DNA of 64,000 bases. Source: STF1-184 sp050178795 (lineage in GTDB: Bacteria; Bacillota; Clostridia; Christensenellales; UBA1242). A model generated the notes under the pieces. The model was not told the DNA's origin. It was given only the letters and a program-made list of their open reading frames with translations, and made no database searches. Positions 23,115 through 32,386 of this stretch are shown piece after piece (the first letter of the stretch is position 1; every line of letters starts with the position of its first letter). The DNA lies in contig JBFXFT010000003.1 of NCBI GenBank assembly GCA_050178795.1, positions 75,282-139,281 of the forward strand, given 5' to 3'. The position numbers were made by a program, and so were the translations under genes.

Positions 23115-24899
23115 TTATTCCAAAATTGCTTTTATGCGCCTTACGCCTGCTGATGAACTTTCTTCCTTAACTAGTTTGTAGGTTCCAAGTTCATTTGTGT
23201 TATTTACGTGCGGTCCGCCGCAGATTTCTTTACTAAAATTGCCTATCGTGTAAACGCTTACAATTTCACCATACTTTTCGCCAAAAGTACCACTTGCGCC
23301 AGACTTTCTTGCTTCATCTAGGCTCATTTCTTCTCTAACTACTGGTATAGCCTCTTTAATTTTTTCGTTTACTATTTTTTCTAACTCTAACTTTTCTTCC
23401 TCTGTCATTTTGTGGTCAAGGTTAAAGTCAAAACGCATACGCTCGCTCGTTAAGTTTGCACCCTTTTGCACTATTTGCTCTCCAAACATTTGACGAAGAG
23501 CTGCCAAAGTTAAGTGGGTTGCAGTGTGGTACCTAACAGTTTGTGTTTCCGTATCTGCTAGTCCACCTTTAAACACCTTGCCTGCCATTTCGCCACGGCT
23601 AACCTCTTGGTGTTTTGCATAAGCCTCGTTGTAACCATTGACATCAACGGTAAAACCATTTTCTTTTGCCATTTCAACCGTCAACTCTAATGGGAAGCCA
23701 AAAGTATCATAAAGTCTAAAAGCAGTTTTGCCAGGTAACACTTTACCATTTATGTGCTCTATTACTTTTTCAAACTCTTTAATTCCAATTTCAATAGTCT
23801 TGTTGAAGCGTGCTATTTCCTCATTTAGTTCGGTCACTATAAAGTTTCTGTTTAATTCAAACTCTTTAAAGTCATCTTTATAAAAATCAATGTAATAATT
23901 TACAACTTGCTCTAAATATTTAGTGTCTAATTCAATATCTCTACTAAACCTAACGGCACGCCTTATAAGTCTTCTTAAAATGTAGCCACGACCAACGTTG
24001 CTTGGAGTAGTTGGTGTAACATCGCCTAAAATTACTGTCGCAGTTCTTAGGTGTTCCACAATTATTCTATATGCTTTTGTTGTATTTTTGCTTTCAGCAT
24101 ATTTTTTGCCAGCATATTTTTCTACAAGTGCAATTGCGTTCCTAAAAACGTCTAATTCATAAATGTTTTTAAAGCCATTTATTGCCATTACGTCCCTTTC
24201 AAGCCCCATACCTCTGTCAACGTTCTTTTGAGATAGAGGTATTGGTTTATCTCCAGCGTTTTCAACATAATATTGCATAAAAACGTTGTTGCCAATTTCA
24301 ACATATTTGCCACAAGAACAAGATGGTCCGCAGGTTTCGCTACATTTTGCACCATCTTTTACATAAAACATTTCGGTATCTGGTCCGCATGGTCCTGTGT
24401 CTCCCATTGCCCACCAATTGTCTTCACGCCCTAAAAAGAAAATTTGGTCGTCTTTAAGTCCAAAACTCTTCCAAATTTTGTAACTTTCTTCGTCTCTTGG
24501 CGCTGTTTCGTCACCTTCAAAAACGGTTACGGCAATTTTGTTGATAGGTAAGTGTAATACCTTTGTTAAAAAATCAAAACTATCCTTTATTGCCTTTTCT
24601 TTAAAGTAGTCTCCTAAACTCCATGTGCCAAGCATTTCAAAAAATGTGCAGTGGGTATCGTCACCAATTGACTCTATGTCGTTAGTTCTTATGCAACGTT
24701 GAGAGTTTGTTAGTCTTGTACCCTTTTCGTGTACCTTGCCCATTAAATATGGTACAAGTGGGTGCATACCAGCAACGGTAAAAATTGCACCTTTGTCATC
24801 TGCTGGTACAACTGAGGCATTTTCAATTTCTGTATGCCCATTTTGTATGTTAAAAGCAATCCATGCTTTTTTAAATTCTTTTAATGTCATTTCTTTCAT
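23115..24899 (-). CDS. alaS: Alanyl-tRNA synthetase, short form
   Basis: 594 residues against about 870 for typical bacterial AlaRS. Class II catalytic and tRNA-binding parts are present (TLKEFKKAWIAF; GDDTHCTFFEMLGTWSLGDYFK; NVGRGYILRRLIRRAVRFSR), as is the editing domain with HTATHL and the zinc-site CGGPHV near the C-terminus. Translation stops right after the editing domain, so the oligomerisation/C-Ala domain and its coiled coil are missing. The final codons are followed by a clean intergenic gap, so this looks like a natural short form and not a frameshift. A GGGAA site precedes the ATG. No T-box leader is seen. Confidence 0.93.
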   Translation of the reverse strand: MKEMTLKEFKKAWIAFNIQNGHTEIENASVVPADDKGAIFTVAGMHPLVPYLMGKVHEKGTRLTNSQRCIRTNDIESIGDDTHCTFFEMLGTWSLGDYFKEKAIKDSFDFLTKVLHLPINKIAVTVFEGDETAPRDEESYKIWKSFGLKDDQIFFLGREDNWWAMGDTGPCGPDTEMFYVKDGAKCSETCGPSCSCGKYVEIGNNVFMQYYVENAGDKPIPLSQKNVDRGMGLERDVMAINGFKNIYELDVFRNAIALVEKYAGKKYAESKNTTKAYRIIVEHLRTATVILGDVTPTTPSNVGRGYILRRLIRRAVRFSRDIELDTKYLEQVVNYYIDFYKDDFKEFELNRNFIVTELNEEIARFNKTIEIGIKEFEKVIEHINGKVLPGKTAFRLYDTFGFPLELTVEMAKENGFTVDVNGYNEAYAKHQEVSRGEMAGKVFKGGLADTETQTVRYHTATHLTLAALRQMFGEQIVQKGANLTSERMRFDFNLDHKMTEEEKLELEKIVNEKIKEAIPVVREEMSLDEARKSGASGTFGEKYGEIVSVYTIGNFSKEICGGPHVNNTNELGTYKLVKEESSSAGVRRIKAILE

Positions 24900-24928
24900 A
24901 AAAATATTCCCTTCATAACAGTTGTTAA

Positions 24929-24958
24929 ATTATAACATATATGTTTTGTCATTATCAA
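24929..24958 (-). promoter_or_regulatory. Promoter of alaS
   Basis: TTGATA, 18-nt spacer, TATAAT; 29 nt upstream of the ATG. Confidence 0.65.
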
Positions 24959-24985
24959 CATTTTAAAATTCAAAACTGAGTAATT

Positions 24986-26425
24986 TTACTCTTGATTTAA
25001 TTTACTTTCTCTCTTTAATACCCTTTTGTTTGCCTTATCTACGTGTTGCTTTTTTATTGAAAACTTAGAGTAGATAAAGAACGCCCCCGCGAGTGAAAGA
25101 CCTATGCCTAAAATAGATATTATACCAAGTCCATTTTGCACGCTTGTTGATTGAATATGTGCGTTTGAGTCAAATTTAATTAAGTCCAAAAGTACGCCAA
25201 TAATTAAAAGCGCTATTGCATTTGCACTCTTGTAGGCTAGCGTCATAAAACCACTATAAGTTGCCGTGCTTTCTTTATTTGTCTTGGCTTTTTCAAGTGC
25301 CATAAGGTCGCCAAACATAGAGATTGGAAGCGAATAAAGCGCTCCAGTTCCAAAACCACTTACAAAGATTGCTATCATACAGGTTATAAGTTTTAATGTC
25401 TCTGGCATCATATCTCTAAACACAAATATTATTGCTATAAAAATTACTCCAGCAAAACTTGTTGCAATTCCAGCAAGTAAGGCGGGTTTCTTTTCGTATT
25501 TTTTACTTAGTTTAAGCCAAACAGGTTGAGAGGCTATTGTGCCGACAAATAGGGCTACCATAAGTAGTGTGATTTGCCATGTAGCAAACTTGAAACTATA
25601 TGTAAATAAGTGCATACCTACACTTGTTAAAAATACTCCGCTTATCAAACTTACCGCATAACCACCTATTAGACTATTATAGTTTTTCCTCTTAAACGAA
25701 TAAAAGAACATTTTAAAAATTTGTTTTGGCGTGCGCTCTTTATGCTCGCCCTTTTGAGTTGAAGTTTTATGAAGCCTTTTGATTGACTTGTATGTGCCAA
25801 TAAAACAAAGTAAACCAAACACTATTGCCATAGCGCTTGTAACGATGCTCATATTTATGTAACCTTGTTGGTTTAATTGACCTATAGGGTAAGCAGTTGT
25901 TGACTTTAAGAAAATTGACATAAGTAAAGATGGGAACAAGAAACCAAACAAGAAGAAAGTTGTTTTATAGGCTTGAATGCTCGTCCTTTCGTCATAATCG
26001 GTTGAAAGTTCTGTTCCAAGTGCCGTATATGGAGTTGCAAATAATGTATTAAAAGTTTCAAGTAGTACCATTGCAACTAGTAACCACAAAAACTTGCTTA
26101 TTTCAGGAAGTGATGACGGCACAATCCAAATGGCAAGATTTAATACTGCCATACCTATAAAGCCGGCTAAAATAAAGCCATGCCTTTTGCCTAGAAGTTT
26201 GCTCTTAGACCTGTCTGAAAAATAGCCGACTATTGGGTCGGTAACTGCGTCCCACATAACGCTTATTGCCACTGCGATTCCCATTAAAGAACCGGAGACG
26301 CCAAGCACCGCCGTTCCAAAGAACATTATGAAATTATTATAAGTTTGAGAAACTACTCCATAGCCTAAGTTACCCATGCCATAGAACAATTTTTCGCTTC
26401 GCTTTATTATAGTATTTTTACCCAT
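24986..26425 (-). CDS. GPH-family sugar:cation symporter (MFS)
   Basis: 479 residues with twelve predicted membrane segments. The N-terminal motif KLFYGMGNLGYGVV and AVISVMWDAVTDPIVGYFSD-type sequence (here AISVMWDAVTDP, cation-site Asp) with a following basic RSKSKLLGKRHG are hallmarks of the glycoside-pentoside-hexuronide family (MelB, XylP, GusB). It probably imports a glycoside or pentoside with Na+ or H+. No sugar hydrolase gene is next to it, so the substrate is unassigned. Basic C-terminal tail. Promoter and a ribosome site (TTGGAGA) precede the ATG. Confidence 0.88.
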   Translation of the reverse strand: MGKNTIIKRSEKLFYGMGNLGYGVVSQTYNNFIMFFGTAVLGVSGSLMGIAVAISVMWDAVTDPIVGYFSDRSKSKLLGKRHGFILAGFIGMAVLNLAIWIVPSSLPEISKFLWLLVAMVLLETFNTLFATPYTALGTELSTDYDERTSIQAYKTTFFLFGFLFPSLLMSIFLKSTTAYPIGQLNQQGYINMSIVTSAMAIVFGLLCFIGTYKSIKRLHKTSTQKGEHKERTPKQIFKMFFYSFKRKNYNSLIGGYAVSLISGVFLTSVGMHLFTYSFKFATWQITLLMVALFVGTIASQPVWLKLSKKYEKKPALLAGIATSFAGVIFIAIIFVFRDMMPETLKLITCMIAIFVSGFGTGALYSLPISMFGDLMALEKAKTNKESTATYSGFMTLAYKSANAIALLIIGVLLDLIKFDSNAHIQSTSVQNGLGIISILGIGLSLAGAFFIYSKFSIKKQHVDKANKRVLKRESKLNQE

Positions 26426-26451
26426 TTGTTCTCCAATATCAATTCATATTT

Positions 26452-26481
26452 ATTGTAATTCAAAACGCCTCTTAAAGTCAA
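26452..26481 (-). promoter_or_regulatory. Promoter of the GPH symporter gene
   Basis: TTGACT, 18-nt spacer, TACAAT; 26 nt upstream of the ATG. Confidence 0.6.
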
Positions 26482-26526
26482 GTTATTGCACTAAATGGCT
26501 TTTTAAATATGACCGTTGTATTAAAT

Positions 26527-26556
26527 AAAAAGCAAGCAAATTTTCGCTTGCTTTTT
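26527..26556 (-). terminator. Terminator of the typA-dnaB operon
   Basis: AAAAAGCAAGC pairs with GCTTGCTTTTT around an 8-nt loop, 20 bp after the dnaB stop. Confidence 0.85.
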
Positions 26557-26576
26557 TGTTATTAAAATGTCAATTT

Positions 26577-28040
26577 TTAACTAAATATGTCGCTTATATC
26601 GTCATTTTCATCAATTGGCACAATGTCAGGTAAATCTTTTGCCTTTACTGAGCCCTTAATTGGTGGAAGTGTAGATTCTAGTGAGCCCATATCGCTATTT
26701 TTATTGATATCCATAAATGTTGTGTGCTCTTCAACAAATTTTAGTTTTATTGTATCTAGTGAACCATTTCTATGCTTTGCAATAATTAAATCAATAATTC
26801 CTTGCTTTGCCTCGCCATCTTTTAAATATAGGTCAGGGTTATGTAGGAACATTACTATGTCTGCATCTTGCTCTATTGCACCACTCTCGCGAAGGTCTGA
26901 AAGTATTGGTCTGCCACCGCTACGTCCTTCAACAGCACGTGAAAGTTGAGAAAGTACCAAAATCGGAACATTTAGTTCCCTCGCTGCTACTTTTAGCATA
27001 CGAGACATTTCGCTAACTTCTTGTTGTCTATTTTCTTTATTTTTGCTGCCAGAACTCATAAGTTGCAAATAGTCAATCATAACTAAGTCAAGTCCATGCT
27101 CGCGCTTTAGCCTGCGGCACTTGCTTAAAATTTGAACTGGCGTGTTAAGTGAACTGTCGTCAACATAAATGGTCGCTTGGCTAAGCCTTTTGTTTGCCTC
27201 CCATAAAGCCTCCCACTCTTTAACGCTTAATTCGCCCTTTAAAGCCTTCTCCATGCTTACAAAGGCAGTGGAACAAAGTGAACGTTGAGCAAGTTGCTCT
27301 TTTGGCATTTCAAGCGAGAATACGGCGCATTTGGCTTTGCCTTTTATTGCCGCGTTATTTACTATATTCATAGCAAAACTTGTTTTACCTACTGCTGGTC
27401 TAGCGGCTAGTAACACTAGGTCGCCATTTTGTAGACCATTTGTGACTTTATCAAGACCATAAAAGCCAGTCAAAACGCCTTTTAGTGAGTTAGGGTCTTT
27501 TTGTATTTTTTCAAACTTTTCTATTACTGTTTCTAGCGCCTCTTTAAAGTGCACTAAATTAGATATCTCTTCGTTTTGTGCTAGGTCAAAAATCTTTTTC
27601 TCTGCAAAGGTTATTGCGCTTTCCTTATCTTCGCTTGCGAATGTGTTTTCAATAATCTCTTCACTCGCCTTAATAAGGTCTCTTAAAACGCCATATTTTT
27701 TTACCATATTTAAGTAAGTCTTATAATTTGCAGCACTTGGCACAATGTTTGATAGAGTTGTAATATAGTTAAGTCCGCCAACGTCCGTCAAAGAGCCAAG
27801 TTCCTCTAATTTTGCAACTAGAGTAACAAAGTCAACTGGTTGATTTTTTTTGTAAGTGTCATACATTGCACTAAAAATAATCTTGTGAGCGGAAGAGTAA
27901 AAGTCCCTATCCTTTAATGTATGCATAATTGTAATTTGCGCTTCGCCCTCATCAATAAGCACACAGCCCAATACTGCTTGTTCGCTCTCTATAGAGTGAG
28001 GTAAAACCCTCGCTTTAATTTTTTCGCTACTACTTGCCAT
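26577..28040 (-). CDS. dnaB: Replicative DNA helicase DnaB
   Basis: 487 residues. Hexameric 5'-3' helicase of the replication fork. N-terminal primase-interacting domain (PHSIESEQAVLGCVLID, ~14-110), linker, then the RecA-like motor: Walker A AARPAVGKTSFAMN near 213, FSLEMPKEQL (motif H1a), Walker B LDLVMIDYLQLM, and motifs H3/H4 (ILVLSQLSRAVEGR...ESGAIEQDADIVMFLH). It is the last gene of an operon with typA and a small membrane protein; 12 bp separate it from the latter. RBS AAAGGTG. Confidence 0.97.
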   Translation of the reverse strand: MASSSEKIKARVLPHSIESEQAVLGCVLIDEGEAQITIMHTLKDRDFYSSAHKIIFSAMYDTYKKNQPVDFVTLVAKLEELGSLTDVGGLNYITTLSNIVPSAANYKTYLNMVKKYGVLRDLIKASEEIIENTFASEDKESAITFAEKKIFDLAQNEEISNLVHFKEALETVIEKFEKIQKDPNSLKGVLTGFYGLDKVTNGLQNGDLVLLAARPAVGKTSFAMNIVNNAAIKGKAKCAVFSLEMPKEQLAQRSLCSTAFVSMEKALKGELSVKEWEALWEANKRLSQATIYVDDSSLNTPVQILSKCRRLKREHGLDLVMIDYLQLMSSGSKNKENRQQEVSEMSRMLKVAARELNVPILVLSQLSRAVEGRSGGRPILSDLRESGAIEQDADIVMFLHNPDLYLKDGEAKQGIIDLIIAKHRNGSLDTIKLKFVEEHTTFMDINKNSDMGSLESTLPPIKGSVKAKDLPDIVPIDENDDISDIFS

Positions 28041-28052
28041 AATTTAACACCT

Positions 28053-28256
28053 TTACTTTTTATTTTTAGTAATTTTTTTGTATCTAATCAATTCTACCAC
28101 ACTAACAACGACTAAGCCAATTAAAACATATATAGAAATTTTAGTAAAATCGCCTGCGTTAGTAAGCACGCCATCCAAGTAAATAAATAGCGGAATCAAT
28201 AATAAAAACTCAATAAAAGCTCTTTTATAAAACTGAACTAATTGTCTTTTATTCAT
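28053..28256 (-). CDS. Small two-helix membrane protein
   Basis: 67 residues: a basic N-terminus (MNKRQLVQFYKRAF), two hydrophobic segments (about 14-30 and 38-56) and a Lys-rich tail. Unrecognised. The AGGAG site 7 nt before the ATG and its tight fit between typA (10 bp) and dnaB (12 bp) support a real gene. Any role with its neighbours is unknown. Confidence 0.7.
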   Translation of the reverse strand: MNKRQLVQFYKRAFIEFLLLIPLFIYLDGVLTNAGDFTKISIYVLIGLVVVSVVELIRYKKITKNKK

Positions 28257-28266
28257 AAATTACTCC

Positions 28267-30093
28267 TTAATTCTTTTTAAAAAATGGTTTATTTGCCTTC
28301 ATTCTTAAATCGTGATCTAGAATTGTTTTTCTTATTCTTAAACTCTTTGGCGTAACTTCAAGTAATTCGTCATCTGCCAAAAACTCTAAACACTCTTCCA
28401 AACTAAATACTCTTGGTGGAATAAGTCTAAGTGCGTCATCGCTTCCGCTTGCACGCATATTGCTTAGTTGCTTTCTCTTGCATACATTTACTACTAAGTC
28501 AATGTTTTTAGGGTTAAAGCCAACTATCATTCCCATATAAACTGGTACGTTTGCGCCAATAAATAGTGTTCCTCTTTCTTGAGCGTTATATAGACCATAA
28601 ACTATGCTCTCGCCATTTTCAAAGGCTATTAAACTGCCAGTGTTTCTTCTTTCAATATCTCCTTTATATGGCTCGTAGCCGTGGTGAACTGAACTCATAA
28701 TTCCTTCGCCCTTAGTAAGTGTTAAAAACTCACTTTTAAAGCCAAACAAACCTCTACTTGGAATTAAAAACTCTAACTTCATACGATTGCCATGTGGCAT
28801 CATAGATGCAAGTTCGCCCTTGCGCTCGCCCATTTTGTTCATAATTGAACCCATAGTGTCTTCTGGTATGTCTATTACAAAGCGGTCAATAGGCTCATAT
28901 TTTACGCCATCAATTTCTTTATATAACACCCTTGGCATACTTACTTGAAGTTCGTAGCCCTCACGGCGCATATTTTCAATTAAAATGCTTAGGTGCATCT
29001 CTCCGCGTCCGCTAACAATAAAACTCTCTGGTCGGTCTGTATCTTTAACCTTTAATGACAAGTCTTTTATTGACTCTTTATATAACCTTTCTCTCAAATG
29101 CCTGCTCGTTACAAATTTGCCTTCTCTGCCTGCAAATGGGCTGTCGTTTACGCTAAAAGTCATCTCTACGCTTGGTTCGCTTATGTCTACAAATGGTAGA
29201 GCCTCTTCAAAACCTGTTAAGCATATTGTATTACCTATTTTAACATCATCACTGCCTGCAATGCAAACAATGTCGCCTGCTTCTAACTCTGTTACTGGCT
29301 CTTTTTTTAGACCAGAAAACTCAAAAAGTTTTGTTACTTTGGTCTTTATTGGGGCTTGTTTGTTGTAGTAGTCAAGTATTGTAATTGAATCGTTAAGTTT
29401 TACTACGCCTTTTTCAATTTTGCCTATTGCAAGTTTACCAACATAGTCGTTAGGCTCGGTTGCCGAAACAAGCATTTGGAAGTTGCCATTAATATCACCC
29501 TTTGGCGCTGGCATATACTCAACAATTTTGTCTAAAAGTGGAAGTAGGTTTTGCCCTAACTCCTTCTTTTCACTCGCTACACCAAGTGAAGCAGATGTGT
29601 AAATAAATGGGCTATCTAATTGCTCGTCTGTTGCGTGAAGGTCTATTAAAAGTTCTAGAACTTCGTCCTCTACTGCATTTAATCTTGCAGACGGTTTGTC
29701 TATTTTGTTTACTACTACTATTACTTTTAAATCAAGCGCTAGTGCCTTTTCAAGCACGAAACGAGTTTGTGGCATAGGGCCCTCGTAGGCGTCAACTACA
29801 AGTAAAACGCCGTCCACCATTTTTAGTGCACGTTCTACCTCTCCGCCAAAGTCTGCGTGACCTGGGGTATCTACAATATTTACCTTTATGCCTTTATATT
29901 TAAAAGCCGCGTTTTTAGCAAGAATTGTAATTCCTCTTTCTCTTTCCAGGTCATTACTATCCATTACTCTGTCTATTACTTCTTGATTCTCTCTAAAAAC
30001 ACCGCTTTGTTTTAATATTTCATTAACTAGTGACGTTTTGCCATGGTCTACATGGGCTATTATTGCAATGTTTCTTATGTTGTTGTTTATCAA
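28267..30093 (-). CDS. typA: Ribosome-associated GTPase TypA/BipA
   Basis: 608 residues, full family length. Translational GTPase that acts in ribosome assembly and in growth under stress. G1 AHVDHGKTSL (13-22), G3 VDTPGHADFGGEVER, G4 VVNKIDKP; then the EF-G-like domains II, III and V and the BipA-specific C-terminal part (LFIGANVPVYMGMIVG; VNVCKRKQLSNMRASGSDDALRL). First gene of an operon with a small membrane protein and dnaB. An extended -10 promoter lies upstream. Confidence 0.97.
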   Translation of the reverse strand: MINNNIRNIAIIAHVDHGKTSLVNEILKQSGVFRENQEVIDRVMDSNDLERERGITILAKNAAFKYKGIKVNIVDTPGHADFGGEVERALKMVDGVLLVVDAYEGPMPQTRFVLEKALALDLKVIVVVNKIDKPSARLNAVEDEVLELLIDLHATDEQLDSPFIYTSASLGVASEKKELGQNLLPLLDKIVEYMPAPKGDINGNFQMLVSATEPNDYVGKLAIGKIEKGVVKLNDSITILDYYNKQAPIKTKVTKLFEFSGLKKEPVTELEAGDIVCIAGSDDVKIGNTICLTGFEEALPFVDISEPSVEMTFSVNDSPFAGREGKFVTSRHLRERLYKESIKDLSLKVKDTDRPESFIVSGRGEMHLSILIENMRREGYELQVSMPRVLYKEIDGVKYEPIDRFVIDIPEDTMGSIMNKMGERKGELASMMPHGNRMKLEFLIPSRGLFGFKSEFLTLTKGEGIMSSVHHGYEPYKGDIERRNTGSLIAFENGESIVYGLYNAQERGTLFIGANVPVYMGMIVGFNPKNIDLVVNVCKRKQLSNMRASGSDDALRLIPPRVFSLEECLEFLADDELLEVTPKSLRIRKTILDHDLRMKANKPFFKKN

Positions 30094-30122
30094 TTTTTGT
30101 TTCCTCTCTTTTTAACCTCTCC

Positions 30123-30150
30123 ATTCTAGCACAATTATGGGAAAAGTAAA
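30123..30150 (-). promoter_or_regulatory. Promoter of the typA operon
   Basis: TTTACT, 16-nt spacer, TAGAAT with TGC immediately before it (extended -10); 29 nt upstream of the ATG. Confidence 0.5.
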
Positions 30151-30173
30151 ATACTTTTTTTATAAAGCCAATA

Positions 30174-30199
30174 AAAAGTGGAAACATTGCTCCACTCTT
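30174..30199 (-). terminator. Terminator after the membrane-anchored lipoprotein
   Basis: AAGAGTGGA pairs with TCCACTTTTT (one G-T-like mismatch zone) on the minus strand, 24 bp after the stop at 30223. Confidence 0.6.
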
Positions 30200-30222
30200 C
30201 AAAATTATTTGTTAAAACGCTT

Positions 30223-31104
30223 TTAATCGTTTTTTAGTTCACCGTCATTATTGTCTTCAATAACTTTAAATTCTGCAACTTCTTGAATGTTATTCTTTTT
30301 GTTTTCAATATAGTTTTGCGCCTTATATTTAACAAATAAGAATGCTATGAATACGCCTGTCAAAACTAACGCCCCAACATACCACCATAGTGGCACAATT
30401 TGATACTCATAAAATTCAATTTGCATGTCTAAATTGTCAGATGGAACACTCCATTCGTGCACCTTTAAACCATTTGAACTATAGTAAACTCTGTCCGCGT
30501 TGCTCCTAATTTTTGTTGAAGCAGTAGCGTAGGAATATGTAAAATTTACATCACTTAAATCAAAAGTTTCTGTTCCATTTGCTGGGTCAGAAAAGTAGTC
30601 AAGTAAAGACGCTGTTAGGCTTGAACTGCCAACGTTGTTGAAGGCTGTATGACTAATTGTTGTCGTTTTAATGTAAAAAATTTTGTCCTCTACAATCGTG
30701 TTTTCTGGGTCTGGCTCAGGCTCTTCAAGTTGCCCATAAAAATACCTATAATTTGTGTAACTATCAAACAAGAAACTTATTGAAACAATGTTGTCTGAAA
30801 CGACATAATTTCTTATGCCTTGCATTATTACATTTTTTTCAAAAATTGTAAGCCCATCGTCTCTATTAATAAAAGCGTTAACTAAATTTGACCTAACCGT
30901 TTGAAAACTGCTTTCAACCTCTGTAAGTACATCTCCATAAGTGTAGCCAGCGGCAACTATTTGCGCCTCATCTAGTTCAACATAAAAGCCCTCTAAAATA
31001 CTGCCATTATCGTAAACATTTACTTGATAAAAAGCATCGGCGCAACCAGCCAAAGAAAAAACAGAAAATATTAAAATTAGTATAGCGCTAAATTTTTTAA
31101 TCAT
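30223..31104 (-). CDS. Lipoprotein with C-terminal membrane segment, unknown function
   Basis: 293 residues. Lipobox VFSLAGC gives lipid Cys21; a second anchor lies near residues 240-262 (LWWYVGALVLTGVFIAFLFV), followed by a charged cytoplasmic tail (~30 residues). The ~215-residue outside domain has no motif I recognise. Having a lipid anchor at one end and a membrane helix with an intracellular tail at the other is unusual, and it could pass signals inward. It lies between the typA operon and the zinc-ribbon gene, apparently as its own unit. Confidence 0.65.
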   Translation of the reverse strand: MIKKFSAILILIFSVFSLAGCADAFYQVNVYDNGSILEGFYVELDEAQIVAAGYTYGDVLTEVESSFQTVRSNLVNAFINRDDGLTIFEKNVIMQGIRNYVVSDNIVSISFLFDSYTNYRYFYGQLEEPEPDPENTIVEDKIFYIKTTTISHTAFNNVGSSSLTASLLDYFSDPANGTETFDLSDVNFTYSYATASTKIRSNADRVYYSSNGLKVHEWSVPSDNLDMQIEFYEYQIVPLWWYVGALVLTGVFIAFLFVKYKAQNYIENKKNNIQEVAEFKVIEDNNDGELKND

Positions 31105-31185
31105 AAATTGTGTGTCCTCGTATTGTCATTATATAACATTTTTTAAAAATAAGAAAATAAAAAGTAACAATCGCCCTATATAAAA

Positions 31186-31214
31186 ACTAAAAAGAAAATT
31201 AACTTCTCTTTTTA
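31186..31214 (-). terminator. Terminator of the zinc-ribbon protein gene
   Basis: ACTAAAAAGA and TCTTTTTAGT stem flanked by T-rich sequence; 20 bp after the stop at 31237. Confidence 0.7.
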
Positions 31215-31236
31215 GTCTTTTAACATATTAATACTT

Positions 31237-32319
31237 TTACGGTAACATATTTCCGCCAAGCAATGGTACTAAAAAGTTTAAACCAATGATTGCCGCCAAA
31301 ATAAATAATACAAACAATATAATTTTTATTGCAGAACGAGGTACTTTGCCAGTAACCTTGCCCGTGTTACCATTAATAAAAAAATTGTAAAGTTTTTCCT
31401 TATAGTAGTAGTTACAAACCCAAATAGGTAAAAGCAAGTATGAATACTTATTATTTTTATGTACCATATCCATATCTAGGTATCTTACCCTCTCTGCATT
31501 ATGCCTTCTAAGTATTCTAGTGGTTATTGCGCTTTTCATATACATAATTGCCGTTTTCCACGCCTCGGTTGAATTTATGCTGTAATGGTTTGCCGCAAAA
31601 CCAGCCAAATAGTTTTTATCGTAAATACGTAGGGTCTTAAAATTGAATGGTTGTAACCTTTCAAAACTTACCCTATCAATTTTTTGACCTACTGGCACCA
31701 AAACATCTACAAAATCGTCGTCTCTACTGCCTTTAACTGGTATTGATACGGTATAGGTTTCCATTTTGCCGTCGTGACCTGTCCTTGTCTCTGTCCTTTC
31801 TAGAACACCCTTATAGTCGGTATGCACATTGCTATCGTAACTCCAAGTTGGAGTATAAACACCGCTAAAAACATTTATGCGCGCCTTTGTCTTTAAGTCG
31901 TTTGGAGTAAACCACTTCTTCTTTAACCACGCCATAAAATTTGAAGTTGCCTTTTTCTCAGTAACGCTAAAAGGCAAAACTCCATTCGGTTTTAAACCTG
32001 GAAGTTCGGTCGCTGGAATAATTTTACTTGAGCCACAAAAACTGCATTTATGCGCTATGTTTTTACTATTTACTACTTCTTTTGCACCACAGTTTTCGCA
32101 CTTAATAAGTACGCTCTCATTGTCCCAACTTTGAAACTCTTTTTCTACATTGTCAAAGTCTTTTTTTATTACAGGTTCGTCACTAGCAAAGTCTATTACA
32201 CTGCCACATTGAACGCATTTTAAAACTTGAAGTTCTGGATTAAACTCCATACTTCCGCCACAACTAGCGCATTTAACATCGCCACTACTTTTGCTTTTTA
32301 AATTATATTCGTCTATCAT
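31237..32319 (-). CDS. Zinc-ribbon protein with C-terminal membrane helix
   Basis: 360 residues. Two CxxC...CxxC zinc ribbons open the protein (CASCGG...CVQCG at 17-38; CENCGA...CSFCG at ~74-97). A central domain (PFSVTEKKATSNFMAWLKKKWFTPNDLK; YDSNVHTDYKGVLERTETRTG) and a C-terminal membrane segment (~330-352) follow. This architecture is common in Firmicutes proteins annotated as TFIIB-type zinc ribbon/PHM7-like, with no known activity. It lies downstream of an SPFH protein that also ends in a zinc ribbon, suggesting a joint membrane role, though a terminator separates the two. Confidence 0.7.
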   Translation of the reverse strand: MIDEYNLKSKSSGDVKCASCGGSMEFNPELQVLKCVQCGSVIDFASDEPVIKKDFDNVEKEFQSWDNESVLIKCENCGAKEVVNSKNIAHKCSFCGSSKIIPATELPGLKPNGVLPFSVTEKKATSNFMAWLKKKWFTPNDLKTKARINVFSGVYTPTWSYDSNVHTDYKGVLERTETRTGHDGKMETYTVSIPVKGSRDDDFVDVLVPVGQKIDRVSFERLQPFNFKTLRIYDKNYLAGFAANHYSINSTEAWKTAIMYMKSAITTRILRRHNAERVRYLDMDMVHKNNKYSYLLLPIWVCNYYYKEKLYNFFINGNTGKVTGKVPRSAIKIILFVLFILAAIIGLNFLVPLLGGNMLP

Positions 32320-32335
32320 TTTTACCCATCTATTA

Positions 32336-32364
32336 AAAAGTGTTAAATCTAGTTAACACTTTTT
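32336..32364 (-). terminator. Terminator of the SPFH gene
   Basis: AAAAAGTGTTAA and TTAACACTTTTT perfect 12-bp stem around a 5-6-nt loop. Confidence 0.88.
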
Positions 32365-32386
32365 GTTTTTATTTTTTAAAATTTTG

